Source: Gemmobacter fulvus (lineage in GTDB: Bacteria; Pseudomonadota; Alphaproteobacteria; Rhodobacterales; Rhodobacteraceae). From it: 64,000 nt of DNA. The stretch lies in contig NZ_CP076361.1 in the NCBI RefSeq assembly GCF_018798885.1, positions 1,116,001-1,180,000 of the forward strand, given 5' to 3'. Of the stretch, positions 35,059 to 45,238 are shown in pieces; position 1 is the first letter of the stretch; each line of letters starts with the position of its first letter. The notes below the pieces were generated by a model, which did no database searches, was not told where the DNA came from, and worked only from the letters and a program-made list of their open reading frames with translations. The position numbers were made by a program, and so were the translations under genes.

Positions 35059-38000
35059 GCGGGAAACTCGGCATCGCGGGAGGGCTGACCCGCGCCTTCA
35101 TCGGCTCGGCCCTGACGCCGCTGTTCATTCTGGCGGCCTTGGCGATGGGGCTGGTCGCGCTGGTGTCATTGCCGCGCGAGGAAGAGCCGCAGATTTCGGT
35201 GCCGATGATCGACATTCACGTCACCGCGCAAGGGTTGCAGGCCGAAGACGGCGTGAAACTGGTCACCGAGCCACTGGAAACCATTGTCAAAGCCATCAGT
35301 GGTGTCGAGCATGTCTATAGCCAGACGCGCGACGATGGCGCGATGGTTACGGCGCGTTTTGTCACCGGCACCCCGTCGGATGCCGCCATCCTGCGCGTGC
35401 ATGAAAAGCTGCGCGCCAATATGGACCGCATCCCGGTGGGAATACCCGAACCGCTGATCGTCGGGCGTGGCATTGATGATGTGGCCATCGTGGCGCTGAC
35501 ACTGGCCCCCAAGCCGGGGCAGGATGTCAGCCCCGCCGATCTGACCCGCATTGCCCGCGAATTGCGCTCCGAAGTGGCCAAGACCGAGGATGTCGGCCTG
35601 ACCTATCTGGTGGGCGAGGCGACCGAGGCGATCCGCATCACCCCCGACCCGGACCGGCTTGCGCTCTATGGTGTCACGCTTCAGCAACTGGCGGGCAAGC
35701 TGCAGGCCGCGAACCGGGCGATGAACTCCGGGCATCTGCGCGATGACGGGCAGGAAATCGCGCTGGTCGCGGGCGAGACGCTGACCGCCCCGGCGCAGGT
35801 GGCAAACCTGCTGCTGACCACGCGCGACGGGCGGCCCGTCTATGTGGCCGATGTGGCCGAGGTGGGATATGTCGCCAATACCGCCGATGCCATCGTGGCG
35901 CATGTCACGCGCAATGCCGATGGCAGCCTGAACCGCGCCCCGGCGGTGACATTGGCGGTGGCCAAACGCGCCGGAGCCAATGCCGTGGTGGTGGCCGAGG
36001 CGATCCTGCACCGGGTCCACGGCCTTGAGGGCCACCTGATCCCCGACAGCATCGCCGTCACCGTCACCCGCGACTATGGCGAGACGGCGAATGAAAAGGC
36101 CAATGAGCTGCTGTTCCACCTTGGCCTTGCCACGCTGTCGATCATCGGGCTGGTGCTGCTGGCGATCGGCTGGCGCGAAAGCCTTGTGGTGGCCATCGTG
36201 ATCCCCGTCACCATCCTGCTCACGCTGTTTGCCGCCTGGATCATGGGCTACACGCTCAACCGGGTGTCGCTGTTCGCGCTGATCTTTTCCATCGGCATTC
36301 TGGTCGATGATGCCATCGTGGTGATCGAGAATATCGCACGGCACTGGGGCATGGGCGATGACCGCCCCCGGCCTCAGGCGGCGATTGATGCGGTGGCAGA
36401 GGTGGGCAATCCAACCATTGTCGCCACGCTGACCGTGGTTGCGGCGCTGCTGCCGATGCTGTTCGTCAGCGGGCTGATGGGCCCCTATATGTCCCCGATC
36501 CCGGCCAATGCCTCGGCGGCGATGATCTTTTCCTTCTTTGTCGCGGTGATCATCACCCCCTGGCTGATGGTGAAAATCGCCGGGCGTGCACCGTCGCATG
36601 GGCATGACAGCCATGGCCCGGCGGGTGGACGGCTGGGCGCGGCCTTTACCCGTGTCGCCCGGCCCCTGCTGGCCAGCAAGGCGCGCGCCCTGGGCTTTCT
36701 GCTGATCACCGCCCTGCTGTCATTCGGCTCGCTTGGCTTGCTGTATACCCAGCATGTCACGGTCAAGCTGCTGCCCTTCGACAATAAATCCGAACTCTCA
36801 GTGACGATTGATCTGCCCGAAGGTGCCAGCCACGAGGCGACGGACCGTGTGGCGCAGGATGTGGCGCGGGTGGTGATGGATCTGCCCGAGGTGATCTCGG
36901 TCGAAACCCATGCCGGGGCGGCCGCGCCGTTCAACTTCAACGGGCTGGTGCGGCACAGCTACATGCGCACCGAACCGCATCTGGGCGAGGTGCAGATCCT
37001 GCTGGCCCCCAAGACCGACCGCGCCCGCGCCAGCCATGACATTGCGCTGGAACTGCGCGCCCGGCTGACCGCGCTTGCCCTGCCCGAGGGCACGGTGCTG
37101 AAAACGGTGGAGCCGCCGCCCGGCCCGCCGGTGATGGCAACCCTGCTGGCCGAGGTCTATGGCCCGACCGCCGATGCCCGGCGCGCGGCGGCGGCGCAGA
37201 TCCGCCGCGCCTTTGACCAGATCCCCTTCATCGTCGATGTCGATGACAGTTTCGGCACCGCCCCGCGCCGCCTGCGCGCAACGATTTCCACCGATGATCT
37301 GGAATTCTTCGCGGTGGAAGAGGCGGATGTGTTCGACACCATTGCCCTGCTCAATGCCGGGCAGACCGTCGGTTATTCGCATCGTGGCGAAGGGCGGCAG
37401 GCGCTGCCGCTGGTGATCGCCCGCGACAAGGCAGACCGGGTGCTGGATGAACGATTTCTGGCAACCCCGATCCCGGCCAATACCCTGCCCGGGGCGCGGG
37501 GGGTGGTGGAACTGGGCGATGTGCTTCGCATTACCGAAGAAACCGCCTCTTTCCCGATCTTTCGCCACAATGGCCGCGCCGCCGAAATGGTCACCGCCGA
37601 GCTTGCAGGGGATTTCGAGGCACCGCTCTATGGCATGATCGCCGTCGCCGATGCGCTGGAGGCGATGGACTGGCCGGACGGCATGAAACCCGCGATTGCC
37701 TTCCACGGCCAGCCCGAGGATGAAAGCACCGTTACCCTGCTGTGGGATGGCGAATGGGAAGTGACCTTCGTCACCTTCCGCGACATGGGCGCCGCCTTTG
37801 GCGTGGCGCTGCTGGGCATCTATATCCTTGTGGTCGCGCAATTCGGCAGCTTCCGCCTGCCGCTGGTGATCCTGACGCCGATCCCGCTGACCTTTCTGGG
37901 CATCATGGCCGGGCATTGGCTGTTTGACGCGCCGTTTTCGGCCACTTCGATGATCGGCTTCATCGCGCTGGCGGGCATCATCGTGCGCAACTCGATCCTG

Positions 38001-38243
38001 CTGGTGGATTTCATCCGCCACGCGCCGCCTGGCACCGGCCCGGTAGAGCTGCTGATCGAAGCCGGGGCGATCCGGTTCAAGCCGATCCTGCTGACCGCCA
38101 TTGCTGCCATGATCGGTGCAGTGGTGATCCTGGCCGACCCGATCTTTCAGGGGCTGGCGATTTCGCTGCTGTTCGGCCTGCTCAGCTCTACCCTGCTGAC
38201 GGTGCTGGTCATTCCGGCGATCTATCGGGTGTTCAAGACCTGA
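35055..38243 (+). CDS. RND efflux permease (AcrB/MexB superfamily)
   Basis: A 1062-residue proton-driven inner-membrane exporter with the usual two-fold repeat and about twelve TM helices. TM4 carries the proton-relay pair in SIGILVDDAIVVIENIA near residues 412-428. The first periplasmic loop starts PREEEPQISVPMIDIHVTAQG near 39. The C-terminal half has GIIVRNSILLVDFIRHAPP near 975. The sequence resembles the HAE-type group seen with short adaptors in alphaproteobacteria; the substrate is unknown. It ends 77 bases before the protease gene. Confidence 0.95.
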   Translation: MSGKLGIAGGLTRAFIGSALTPLFILAALAMGLVALVSLPREEEPQISVPMIDIHVTAQGLQAEDGVKLVTEPLETIVKAISGVEHVYSQTRDDGAMVTARFVTGTPSDAAILRVHEKLRANMDRIPVGIPEPLIVGRGIDDVAIVALTLAPKPGQDVSPADLTRIARELRSEVAKTEDVGLTYLVGEATEAIRITPDPDRLALYGVTLQQLAGKLQAANRAMNSGHLRDDGQEIALVAGETLTAPAQVANLLLTTRDGRPVYVADVAEVGYVANTADAIVAHVTRNADGSLNRAPAVTLAVAKRAGANAVVVAEAILHRVHGLEGHLIPDSIAVTVTRDYGETANEKANELLFHLGLATLSIIGLVLLAIGWRESLVVAIVIPVTILLTLFAAWIMGYTLNRVSLFALIFSIGILVDDAIVVIENIARHWGMGDDRPRPQAAIDAVAEVGNPTIVATLTVVAALLPMLFVSGLMGPYMSPIPANASAAMIFSFFVAVIITPWLMVKIAGRAPSHGHDSHGPAGGRLGAAFTRVARPLLASKARALGFLLITALLSFGSLGLLYTQHVTVKLLPFDNKSELSVTIDLPEGASHEATDRVAQDVARVVMDLPEVISVETHAGAAAPFNFNGLVRHSYMRTEPHLGEVQILLAPKTDRARASHDIALELRARLTALALPEGTVLKTVEPPPGPPVMATLLAEVYGPTADARRAAAAQIRRAFDQIPFIVDVDDSFGTAPRRLRATISTDDLEFFAVEEADVFDTIALLNAGQTVGYSHRGEGRQALPLVIARDKADRVLDERFLATPIPANTLPGARGVVELGDVLRITEETASFPIFRHNGRAAEMVTAELAGDFEAPLYGMIAVADALEAMDWPDGMKPAIAFHGQPEDESTVTLLWDGEWEVTFVTFRDMGAAFGVALLGIYILVVAQFGSFRLPLVILTPIPLTFLGIMAGHWLFDAPFSATSMIGFIALAGIIVRNSILLVDFIRHAPPGTGPVELLIEAGAIRFKPILLTAIAAMIGAVVILADPIFQGLAISLLFGLLSSTLLTVLVIPAIYRVFKT

Positions 38244-38320
38244 AACGGTGGCTTCCAGCGCCGCAGAATCGGTGCTAGCGATGGGCGGTGTTGCAACCCT
38301 GAGATGTCCAAGGTTTTGTT

Positions 38321-40081
38321 ATGTGTACCCTTTGTGCTGCCCTTCGCCCGGATGATGCCACCGCCGCCGCCGATCTGCACCTGCCCGCCACCACCAGCCG
38401 CCTGCCCACCTATTCGCTGCACGCGATTGCCGATCAACTGACCAACGGGTTCTGGTCATGGGCCGAAAATAACGACGCCAAGCGTGCCTTTGACCTCGGC
38501 CCGGAGGGCGTTCTGCACTATGACATGACCGCCCTGTCGGAAGACGAGGCCTTTGTGGCCCGCGCGGCGCTGGATGCCTGGGCCGATGTGACAGAGATCG
38601 AGTTTCGCCCCTTTGTCGCGCCCGATCTGGCCGAACGGCAAGAAGGCACCGATGCCGCCGCCGGGCGCCATACCAAAGTCACCCTCGCCGACAATCAGCA
38701 ACTGCATGGCGATATCCGCCGGGGTGGCGATGTGGACTGGATCAAGCTCGATCTGGTGGCGGGGCGGACCTACACCATGAACCTGCGGTCCGAGGGCGAT
38801 GTGACGGGGCTGTCCGATCCGCTGCTGATCCTGCGCAACGCGGCCGGCAAGATGATCGACAGCAACGATGATGCCACAGACAGCACGCAGGACAGCCGCA
38901 TCACCTTTACCGCCGACCGCAGCGGCACCTATTACCTGAGCGCAAAGAGTTCTGATGGCTGGGATACCGGCGATTACACCCTGACGCTGACCCGCAACCG
39001 TGCCATCGACCCCGATCTGACCTTCGACAACAGTCAGGACGGCGCGTTTGCCAGATTTGCCCTGATCGACGGGGCCATTGATACGTCTTACATCAATGTG
39101 GCGAAGTACTGGAATTCCAGTCTGGTATCGCTGAACAGCTACTGGCTTCAGACCTATATCCACGAGATCGGCCATGCGCTTGGCCTTGGCCATGCCGGGA
39201 ATTACAATGGCAGCGCCAGTTGGCGCGATGACAGCCATTATGCCAATGACAGTGTGCTGTTCACCGTGATGTCGTATTTTTCACAGCTGGAGAATCCGAA
39301 CTATCGCGGCGATGCGGGCGATCTGGCGACGGTGATGCCCGCCGACATCGTGGCCATCCAGTCGCTTTACCACACCACGGTCAGCACCCGCGCCGGAGAC
39401 ACGACCTATGGCGCCAACAACACCGTGGGCGGCTATCTGGGTGACATGATGGCAGCAATGTTTGAAGGTGCGGCAATGCCCGACCGCACGTTCCTCGGCG
39501 ACAACATGGTGTTCACCCTTTTTGACACCGGCGGGCTGGACCGGCTGGATGTCAGCACGATCCGCGCCGATCAGACGATCAGCCTTGTGCCGAACACGCT
39601 GTCCTCGGTGGGAGGCTATCAGCTCAACATGAACATCGCACGCGGCACGCGGATCGAAGAGGTGGTCAGCGGCTCGGGGAATGACCGGATCACCGGAAAC
39701 CACGCCGCCAACCTGCTGGCGGGCGGGCAAGGGGCCGACAGGATCGCTGGCGGGTCGGGGCAAGACAGCCTGCGCGGCGGTCACGGCAATGACAGGCTGA
39801 ATGGCGGTCGGGGCGACGACCGACTGACCGGCGGCACCGGGTCTGATGAATTCCTCTTTGCGGCGGGCCGCGACCGGGTGCTGGATTTCCGCGAAGATGT
39901 TGACAGCCTGGGCTTTGCCAGCACCCTCTGGGGCGGTGGCGCGCGCAGTGGAGCGGAAATTCTGGACGCGGCGCGCGTGGTCGGTGGCAGCATCGTCTTT
40001 GCCTTTGGCGGCAGCAACAGTCTGGTGCTGCGCGGTGTCTCGGATCTGGCCGCGCTGGCGGATGACGTGTTCAGCTATTGA
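38321..40081 (+). CDS. serralysin-like M10 metalloprotease with inserted PPC domain and RTX repeats
   Basis: A 586-residue secreted protease. The catalytic domain holds the zinc motif HEIGHALGLGH at 281-291 and the Met-turn FTVMSYF near 314-320. A pre-peptidase C-terminal (PPC) domain (residues about 129-225, with DWIKLDLVAGRTYTMNL and SGTYYLSAKS) sits inside the catalytic domain, before the ITFxN-like segment DLTFDNSQDGAFARF. Nonapeptide RTX repeats (GGxGxDxLx) occupy 447-515, followed by a calcium-dependent C-terminal barrel. No N-terminal signal is seen; a type I secretion signal at the C-terminus is expected. No T1SS genes are in the window. Confidence 0.93.
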   Translation: MCTLCAALRPDDATAAADLHLPATTSRLPTYSLHAIADQLTNGFWSWAENNDAKRAFDLGPEGVLHYDMTALSEDEAFVARAALDAWADVTEIEFRPFVAPDLAERQEGTDAAAGRHTKVTLADNQQLHGDIRRGGDVDWIKLDLVAGRTYTMNLRSEGDVTGLSDPLLILRNAAGKMIDSNDDATDSTQDSRITFTADRSGTYYLSAKSSDGWDTGDYTLTLTRNRAIDPDLTFDNSQDGAFARFALIDGAIDTSYINVAKYWNSSLVSLNSYWLQTYIHEIGHALGLGHAGNYNGSASWRDDSHYANDSVLFTVMSYFSQLENPNYRGDAGDLATVMPADIVAIQSLYHTTVSTRAGDTTYGANNTVGGYLGDMMAAMFEGAAMPDRTFLGDNMVFTLFDTGGLDRLDVSTIRADQTISLVPNTLSSVGGYQLNMNIARGTRIEEVVSGSGNDRITGNHAANLLAGGQGADRIAGGSGQDSLRGGHGNDRLNGGRGDDRLTGGTGSDEFLFAAGRDRVLDFREDVDSLGFASTLWGGGARSGAEILDAARVVGGSIVFAFGGSNSLVLRGVSDLAALADDVFSY

Positions 40082-40090
40082 AGCGGACGG

Positions 40091-43000
40091 TCACAGGATC
40101 TCGATAACCTGGGTCAGGGCGGCAAGGCTGGCCACGCCTTCCAGCACAACGCGGCCCGCCCCGCCGAAGTCCAGTGCCACATCCCGCCCCAGATCGTCGC
40201 CCCAACGGGCGACGATGGCCGCCGCGCCAAGCCCGCGGATCTGCGGCAGCAGTGCTGCATCCAGATAGAGCCGGTCCCCGGCAAACCGGTCGAGGTCGCT
40301 CACCCTGTCGTACCCGCTGCCGAACACGAACCGATCCGCGCCGCGCCCGCCGGTCAGCCGGTCATTGCCTGCGCTGCCGAACAGCCAGTCATTGCCCCCA
40401 TTGCCGATCAGCCGATCCGCCCCGCCACCGCCAAACAGGCGGTTGGCCCCCTCATGGCCGATCAGCACATCATGGCCCGAGCCGCTGCGGATGCCCTCGA
40501 TCCCGCTCAGTTGATCCGAACCGCGCCCGGTGGCCTGCGCGCCCGCGATGCGCAGATCAATCCGCACGGCAGTTTTGCCCTCATACAGCGCCCAGTCAAA
40601 GCCGCGCCCGCCCGCGATCACATCCGCGCCGCCATTGCCGGTCAGCACATCCGCCCCAGCGCCGCCGCGCAGCGTATCATTGCCCGCCCCGCCGCGCAGG
40701 GTGTCGCCCCCGCCCCGCCCGATCAGCAGATTGTCGCGGCTGTTGCCCGACAGGCGGTCATCGCCACCGCCGCTTTTGATCCCTTCGATGCTGACCAGTG
40801 TATCGCGCCCCTCCGGCGTCTGCTGCGCCGCTTTCACCGTCAGCGACAGGTGCAGCGCCGCGCCGCCGCCATAGACCACCACATCACGCCCCGCGCCGCC
40901 CACCAGCCGGTCATCGCTACTGCCGCCATTCAGCCAGTCATTACCTGCCCCGCCTTGCAGCGTGTCCTTGCCAGCGCGGCCCAGCAGCGTATCGTTACCG
41001 GCAAAGGCCAGCAACCGGTTCGCCCCCGTCGTGCCCGCCAGCCAGTCCGATGCCGTGCCGCTGTGCAGCGCCTCGATCCCGTCCAGCCGGTCACGGCCCT
41101 GCCCTGTCGCCTGCGCCCCGCCGAGCGCCAGATCGACACGCACCGCCGCGCTGCCGCGATAGAGCGCGACATCAAAGCCGCTGCCACCCGACAGCACATC
41201 GTTGCCAAGACCGCCCTGCAAGGTATCGTTGCCGCCACCGCCCGACAGGCGGTCATTGCCTTCGCCCGACCAGAGCTGATTGGCGGCCTCTGATCCCGCC
41301 AGGGTATCATCGCCCCAGCCGGACAGCAGGTTTTCAATGTCGCGCAACAGATCGCGTCCACGGCCCCCGGTGTCTTGCACGCCGGTCAGTGACAGATTGA
41401 TGCGCACCGGCGCGCGGCCTTCATAATAAGCCCAATCCAGCCCGGCCCCGCCCTCCAGCGTGTCATCGCCGCCAGCGCCAGACAGGGTATCGGCCCCGGC
41501 ATCGCCACGCAGCAGGTTGGCCGCATCATCCCCGGTCAGCCGGTCGGCAAAGCGGCTGCCCCAGACCCCTTCCAGATCGCGCCAGACATCGCCCGCAGCG
41601 CCGCCCGCCGCCAGATCCGGCTGCGCAAGATCGACGCGCACTCCGGAACCCGACTTGCGGTAATCGGCCAGATCAAAGCCGCTGCCCCCCTCCAGCCGGT
41701 CAGCGCCCGCGCCCCCGGCCAGCACATCATTGCCCGCGCCGCCCAGCAGCGTATCGGCACCGCCGCGCCCGTCCAGCCGATCATCCCCGCTTTGCCCCGA
41801 CAACAGATTGCCGCCGTCATCGCCGCGCAGGGTGTCGGCAAAGGCACCGCCGCCCAGATCCTCGATCCCGGCATAGCGGTCGCCCGCCGCCATGCCCTGA
41901 TTGCTGTCGGGCGCTTGCAGATCGGCCAGCACCCCGGCTGGGGCCGCGCCATAATCCACCATATCCCGGCCACCGCCCCCTTGCAGAAGATCGCCACCGG
42001 GCGAAGCGACAAGCGTATCATCGCCGCCCGAACCGCTGAGCGTATCCCGGGCGGGCGAGCCTTCGATCCGGGTGCCGGGCGTCACCACCGGGGCCACCAC
42101 ATGCCACAGCCCGAAAAAATCCCCCGAAGAAAACACATCCGGGTCAATGTCACGGCCATCGGCGCTATAGACATACAGCGCCTCCTGCCCGAAGCGGATC
42201 ACCACGCAGCCGCGCCGCCCGACCATCGGCAAAGCCTCGACCGCATAGATCCGCCCCCAGCCCGACAGATCGAGCCGGTCTTCGCCCAGCGTGAAATCGC
42301 GGATCACATCATCCTCGCCATCACCTGCCAGCACAAAGACATCCGCGCCCGCCCCACCCCACATCACATCCGACCCGCTGCCGTCAAACAGCACATCCTG
42401 CCCGGCCCCCCCCAGCAACAGGTCATTGCCACCAAACCCGGCCAGCAGATCTTCGTATGCGCCGCCAGTCAGGGTTTCGGCCCCGCCATTGCCGCGCTGT
42501 TCCGCCGCCGGTCGCCCCGGATCGAAGATCAGCCGATGCAGACCCACGCCTTCGCAGGCCACGATCAACTCGATCTTGCCCGCCCGGACCACTGCCTCGA
42601 TTGCGGTGACATTGTCGAGTGCAAGCCCCGCCGTCTGCAGTTGCGCGCCCATCGCCAGCAACCTGCCATCGGGCAGCAGCATGAAGGCCGACAGCCCCTG
42701 ATCGCCGCCGCCCGCAAACAGGAACACGCGGTCCCCTACCACGGCTGTGGCCAGCGCCTGCACACCCTGAAACCGCGTGTCCAGCGTGTCGATCACATGG
42801 TCGGTCAGGCTGATGCCGCCATCGCCCGTCAGCCTCAGCACCGAAAGCGAGGACGAACCCGCCGCCGCGACAAAGACCCAGGTCTTGCCCGCCACCTGCA
42901 CCACCTCCAGCGCCGAGGGGGTGGTGATGCCAAGGCCGCCCGCCGCGCCGATCTTGGCCGTCACGGTCAGCCGACCGGCGGCGGACAGCTCATAGACCGT

Positions 43001-43627
43001 CACCGCATCCTGCGCCGCCGACAGCGACACGACAAAACTGCCAGTACCGATGCGCGCCATGTGCAGCGCGGTGATGTCGATCCCTGCCGCCGCATCTGGC
43101 AGCGCGATCTGATGCGCCAGCGCCATGCGCCCGCTGTCGGCCATGCGCCAGACCTGAAGTTCTCCGCCGCCCGCAGGGGCAAGCACCGCATAGGCCGTGC
43201 CGCCCGCCACACCAAGCGCCTGCGCCGTCATCACCCCTGACGGCCCGCCGCCCAGCGTGAACGCCGCCCCGATCCGACCCTGATCATCCAGCCGGAAGCC
43301 GCCCAGCCCAGTGGCCCAGCCGCCGGTCCAGACCAGCGCGGCCCCGGCCCCCAGACCCACCACCGACATCTGCGCCGGGGCCGAGAGGACAGACCCGGCC
43401 GCAATCCCCTGCTGGTCGATCAGCCGCAGCCCATCGGCACTGCTGTCCAGCTCAAACGCGATCAGGCCGCCGCCACTGCGTGTTGTTGTGAAAACCTGAA
43501 CAACGCCGTCCACAACCCGCGTGCAAATATCGGTAATACCCGCCAGCATATGCCGGGCCGCACCCGTAAAGGTGCCCAACACCCTGAAGCCACCCACCCT
43601 GAAACCCCACGAACCACCACAGAACAC
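40091..43627 (-). CDS. giant RTX protein with propeller-like N-terminus
   Basis: A 1178-residue protein of unknown function. Residues about 25-375 contain repeated beta-strand blocks (such as LTVTAKIGAAGG and LSVLRLTGDGG), like a beta-propeller. A first RTX block is at about 380-440. Six modules of 80-96 residues follow from about 553, each starting D-x-A-x-Y-x-G, then VRxDL, a G-x-D-x-L-x-x-IE segment, and ending in nonapeptides GGxGNDxLxG. It has no Sec signal and is likely exported by a type I system. The start is a GTG at 43627; the first ATG is at 43549 and would drop 26 residues. It converges on the protease gene. Confidence 0.87.
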   Translation of the reverse strand: MFCGGSWGFRVGGFRVLGTFTGAARHMLAGITDICTRVVDGVVQVFTTTRSGGGLIAFELDSSADGLRLIDQQGIAAGSVLSAPAQMSVVGLGAGAALVWTGGWATGLGGFRLDDQGRIGAAFTLGGGPSGVMTAQALGVAGGTAYAVLAPAGGGELQVWRMADSGRMALAHQIALPDAAAGIDITALHMARIGTGSFVVSLSAAQDAVTVYELSAAGRLTVTAKIGAAGGLGITTPSALEVVQVAGKTWVFVAAAGSSSLSVLRLTGDGGISLTDHVIDTLDTRFQGVQALATAVVGDRVFLFAGGGDQGLSAFMLLPDGRLLAMGAQLQTAGLALDNVTAIEAVVRAGKIELIVACEGVGLHRLIFDPGRPAAEQRGNGGAETLTGGAYEDLLAGFGGNDLLLGGAGQDVLFDGSGSDVMWGGAGADVFVLAGDGEDDVIRDFTLGEDRLDLSGWGRIYAVEALPMVGRRGCVVIRFGQEALYVYSADGRDIDPDVFSSGDFFGLWHVVAPVVTPGTRIEGSPARDTLSGSGGDDTLVASPGGDLLQGGGGRDMVDYGAAPAGVLADLQAPDSNQGMAAGDRYAGIEDLGGGAFADTLRGDDGGNLLSGQSGDDRLDGRGGADTLLGGAGNDVLAGGAGADRLEGGSGFDLADYRKSGSGVRVDLAQPDLAAGGAAGDVWRDLEGVWGSRFADRLTGDDAANLLRGDAGADTLSGAGGDDTLEGGAGLDWAYYEGRAPVRINLSLTGVQDTGGRGRDLLRDIENLLSGWGDDTLAGSEAANQLWSGEGNDRLSGGGGNDTLQGGLGNDVLSGGSGFDVALYRGSAAVRVDLALGGAQATGQGRDRLDGIEALHSGTASDWLAGTTGANRLLAFAGNDTLLGRAGKDTLQGGAGNDWLNGGSSDDRLVGGAGRDVVVYGGGAALHLSLTVKAAQQTPEGRDTLVSIEGIKSGGGDDRLSGNSRDNLLIGRGGGDTLRGGAGNDTLRGGAGADVLTGNGGADVIAGGRGFDWALYEGKTAVRIDLRIAGAQATGRGSDQLSGIEGIRSGSGHDVLIGHEGANRLFGGGGADRLIGNGGNDWLFGSAGNDRLTGGRGADRFVFGSGYDRVSDLDRFAGDRLYLDAALLPQIRGLGAAAIVARWGDDLGRDVALDFGGAGRVVLEGVASLAALTQVIEIL

Positions 43628-43760
43628 CCGGTTCCAGAATGGCGAGTCGTGCTTTTCGGGCGCTTAACAAAGCGTGGCAGCCCCCGTCGGGACCGATGGC
43701 AAGATTGTGGCATTTCCTGTTAATGCGGCGCAAACCTGTGTTGCATAGCCGTAAATGACA

Positions 43761-43791
43761 GCGCGCGCCGGAAACAATGCCCGGCGCGCGC
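43761..43791 (-). terminator. 11-bp GC hairpin after UDP-glucose dehydrogenase
   Basis: GCGCGCGCCGG (43761-43771) pairs with CCGGCGCGCGC (43781-43791) around a 9-base loop, starting 24 bases past the dehydrogenase stop on the minus strand. No T-run follows. It likely ends or protects that transcript. Confidence 0.55.
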
Positions 43792-43814
43792 CCATCTTTC
43801 AGCGAAGCCTGTGA

Positions 43815-45119
43815 TCAGCGTCCGACGCCGACATAGGCCTCGAATCCGGCGGCCAGAACCTCGTCCCGGTCATAGACATTGCGCAGATCGGCCAGACGCG
43901 GCGTGGCCATCTTGCGCGCCAGTTTGCCAAGATCGAGCGCGCGGAACTCGTTCCATTCCGTCAGCAGCACCACCAGATCGGCGCCCTGCGCCGCGCCATA
44001 GGCACTGTCCATCCATTTTGCGCCCGGCAGCAGCGCCTCGCCCTCGCGCTTGCCCTCCGGGTCGACCACACGCACCTTCGCCCCCGCGCCGACCAGCGCC
44101 GGCACGATGGTCAGCGAGGGCGCATCGCGCATGTCATCGGTATTGGGCTTGAAGGTCACGCCCAGCACCGCGATCACCTTGTCGCGCAATTGCCCGCCAC
44201 ACAGATCCTCGATCTTGTCGATCATGCGGCGCTTGATTTCCTCATTCACCTTGATGACGGTTTCGGTGATCTGCATCGGCACCGCATGTTCCTGGCCAAT
44301 CCGCGCCAGCGCCTTGGTATCCTTGGGGAAACAACTGCCGCCATAGCCCGGCCCGGCATGCAGGAACTTCGCGCCGATCCGGCCGTCCATGCCGATGCCC
44401 TTGCTGACCGCCTTCACATCGGCCCCGACCCGTTCACACAGGGCCGCGATTTCGTTGATGAAGGTGATCTTGGTCGCCAGAAACGCATTGGCGGCATATT
44501 TGATCATCTCGGCGGATTCGAGATTGGTATAGACCACCGGAAAATCGCGCAGCGACAGCGGGCGATAGATATCCTGCATCACCTTGCGCGCACGATCACT
44601 TTCCACGCCCACCACCACCCGATCCGGGCGCATGAAATCGTCGATGGCAGCGCCTTCGCGCAGAAACTCGGGGTTGGAGGCCACATCGAAGGCCTTGCCG
44701 CCCGCCGTTTCGGCCACCGCCGCCGCCACCTTGCGATTGGTGCCCAGCGGCACGGTGGATTTGGTGACGATCACCGCATAATCCGTCAGCGCCGCGCCGA
44801 TCTCACGCGCGGCGGCCATCACATAGGTCAGATCGGCATGGCCATCACCGCGCCGGGTGGGCGTGCCCACCGCAATGAACACGGCATCGGCCCCCGCCAC
44901 CGCTTCGGCCAGATCCAGCGTGAAGGACAGCCGCCCCGCCGCCACGTTCTTGGCCATCAGCGCCTCGAGACCCGGCTCGAAGATCGGCACATGGCCGGCG
45001 CGCAGCTTTTCGACCTTGGCCGGATCCTTGTCGACACAGACAACATCATGGCCAAAATCCGAAAAACATACGCCGGATACCAATCCGACATAGCCCGTCC
45101 CAATCATCGCAATCTTCAT
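43815..45119 (-). CDS. UDP-glucose 6-dehydrogenase family protein
   Basis: A 434-residue NAD-dependent enzyme that oxidises UDP-glucose to UDP-glucuronate, a precursor for surface polysaccharide. The Rossmann motif GTGYVGLVSGVCFSDFG is at 7-23, and the catalytic Cys is in GPGYGGSCFPKDTKAL near 253-268. Other family marks are STVPLGTN and GVTFKPNTDDMRDAPS. The frame is open far upstream to 46103, but the ATG at 45119 (MKIAMIGTGYVG) is clearly the start. No other polysaccharide gene is near, so its precise nucleotide sugar is inferred. Confidence 0.95.
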   Translation of the reverse strand: MKIAMIGTGYVGLVSGVCFSDFGHDVVCVDKDPAKVEKLRAGHVPIFEPGLEALMAKNVAAGRLSFTLDLAEAVAGADAVFIAVGTPTRRGDGHADLTYVMAAAREIGAALTDYAVIVTKSTVPLGTNRKVAAAVAETAGGKAFDVASNPEFLREGAAIDDFMRPDRVVVGVESDRARKVMQDIYRPLSLRDFPVVYTNLESAEMIKYAANAFLATKITFINEIAALCERVGADVKAVSKGIGMDGRIGAKFLHAGPGYGGSCFPKDTKALARIGQEHAVPMQITETVIKVNEEIKRRMIDKIEDLCGGQLRDKVIAVLGVTFKPNTDDMRDAPSLTIVPALVGAGAKVRVVDPEGKREGEALLPGAKWMDSAYGAAQGADLVVLLTEWNEFRALDLGKLARKMATPRLADLRNVYDRDEVLAAGFEAYVGVGR

Positions 45120-45238
45120 ATGATTCAACCTGTATGGTGCGCCCGGCCATTCTGGCTTGCGAGGCGTTTCCGCGATGTAAACAATCGGCCTTACCGATGT
45201 CAAACACCCGCATGGGGCCCGCGTTCTGACAGCAGGCT

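Noticed and set aside
40091..41900. Regularly repeated DNA that could suggest a CRISPR array or tandem repeat
   Set aside because: The repetition comes from RTX nonapeptide coding; units vary, keep frame and lack constant repeats with unique spacers.
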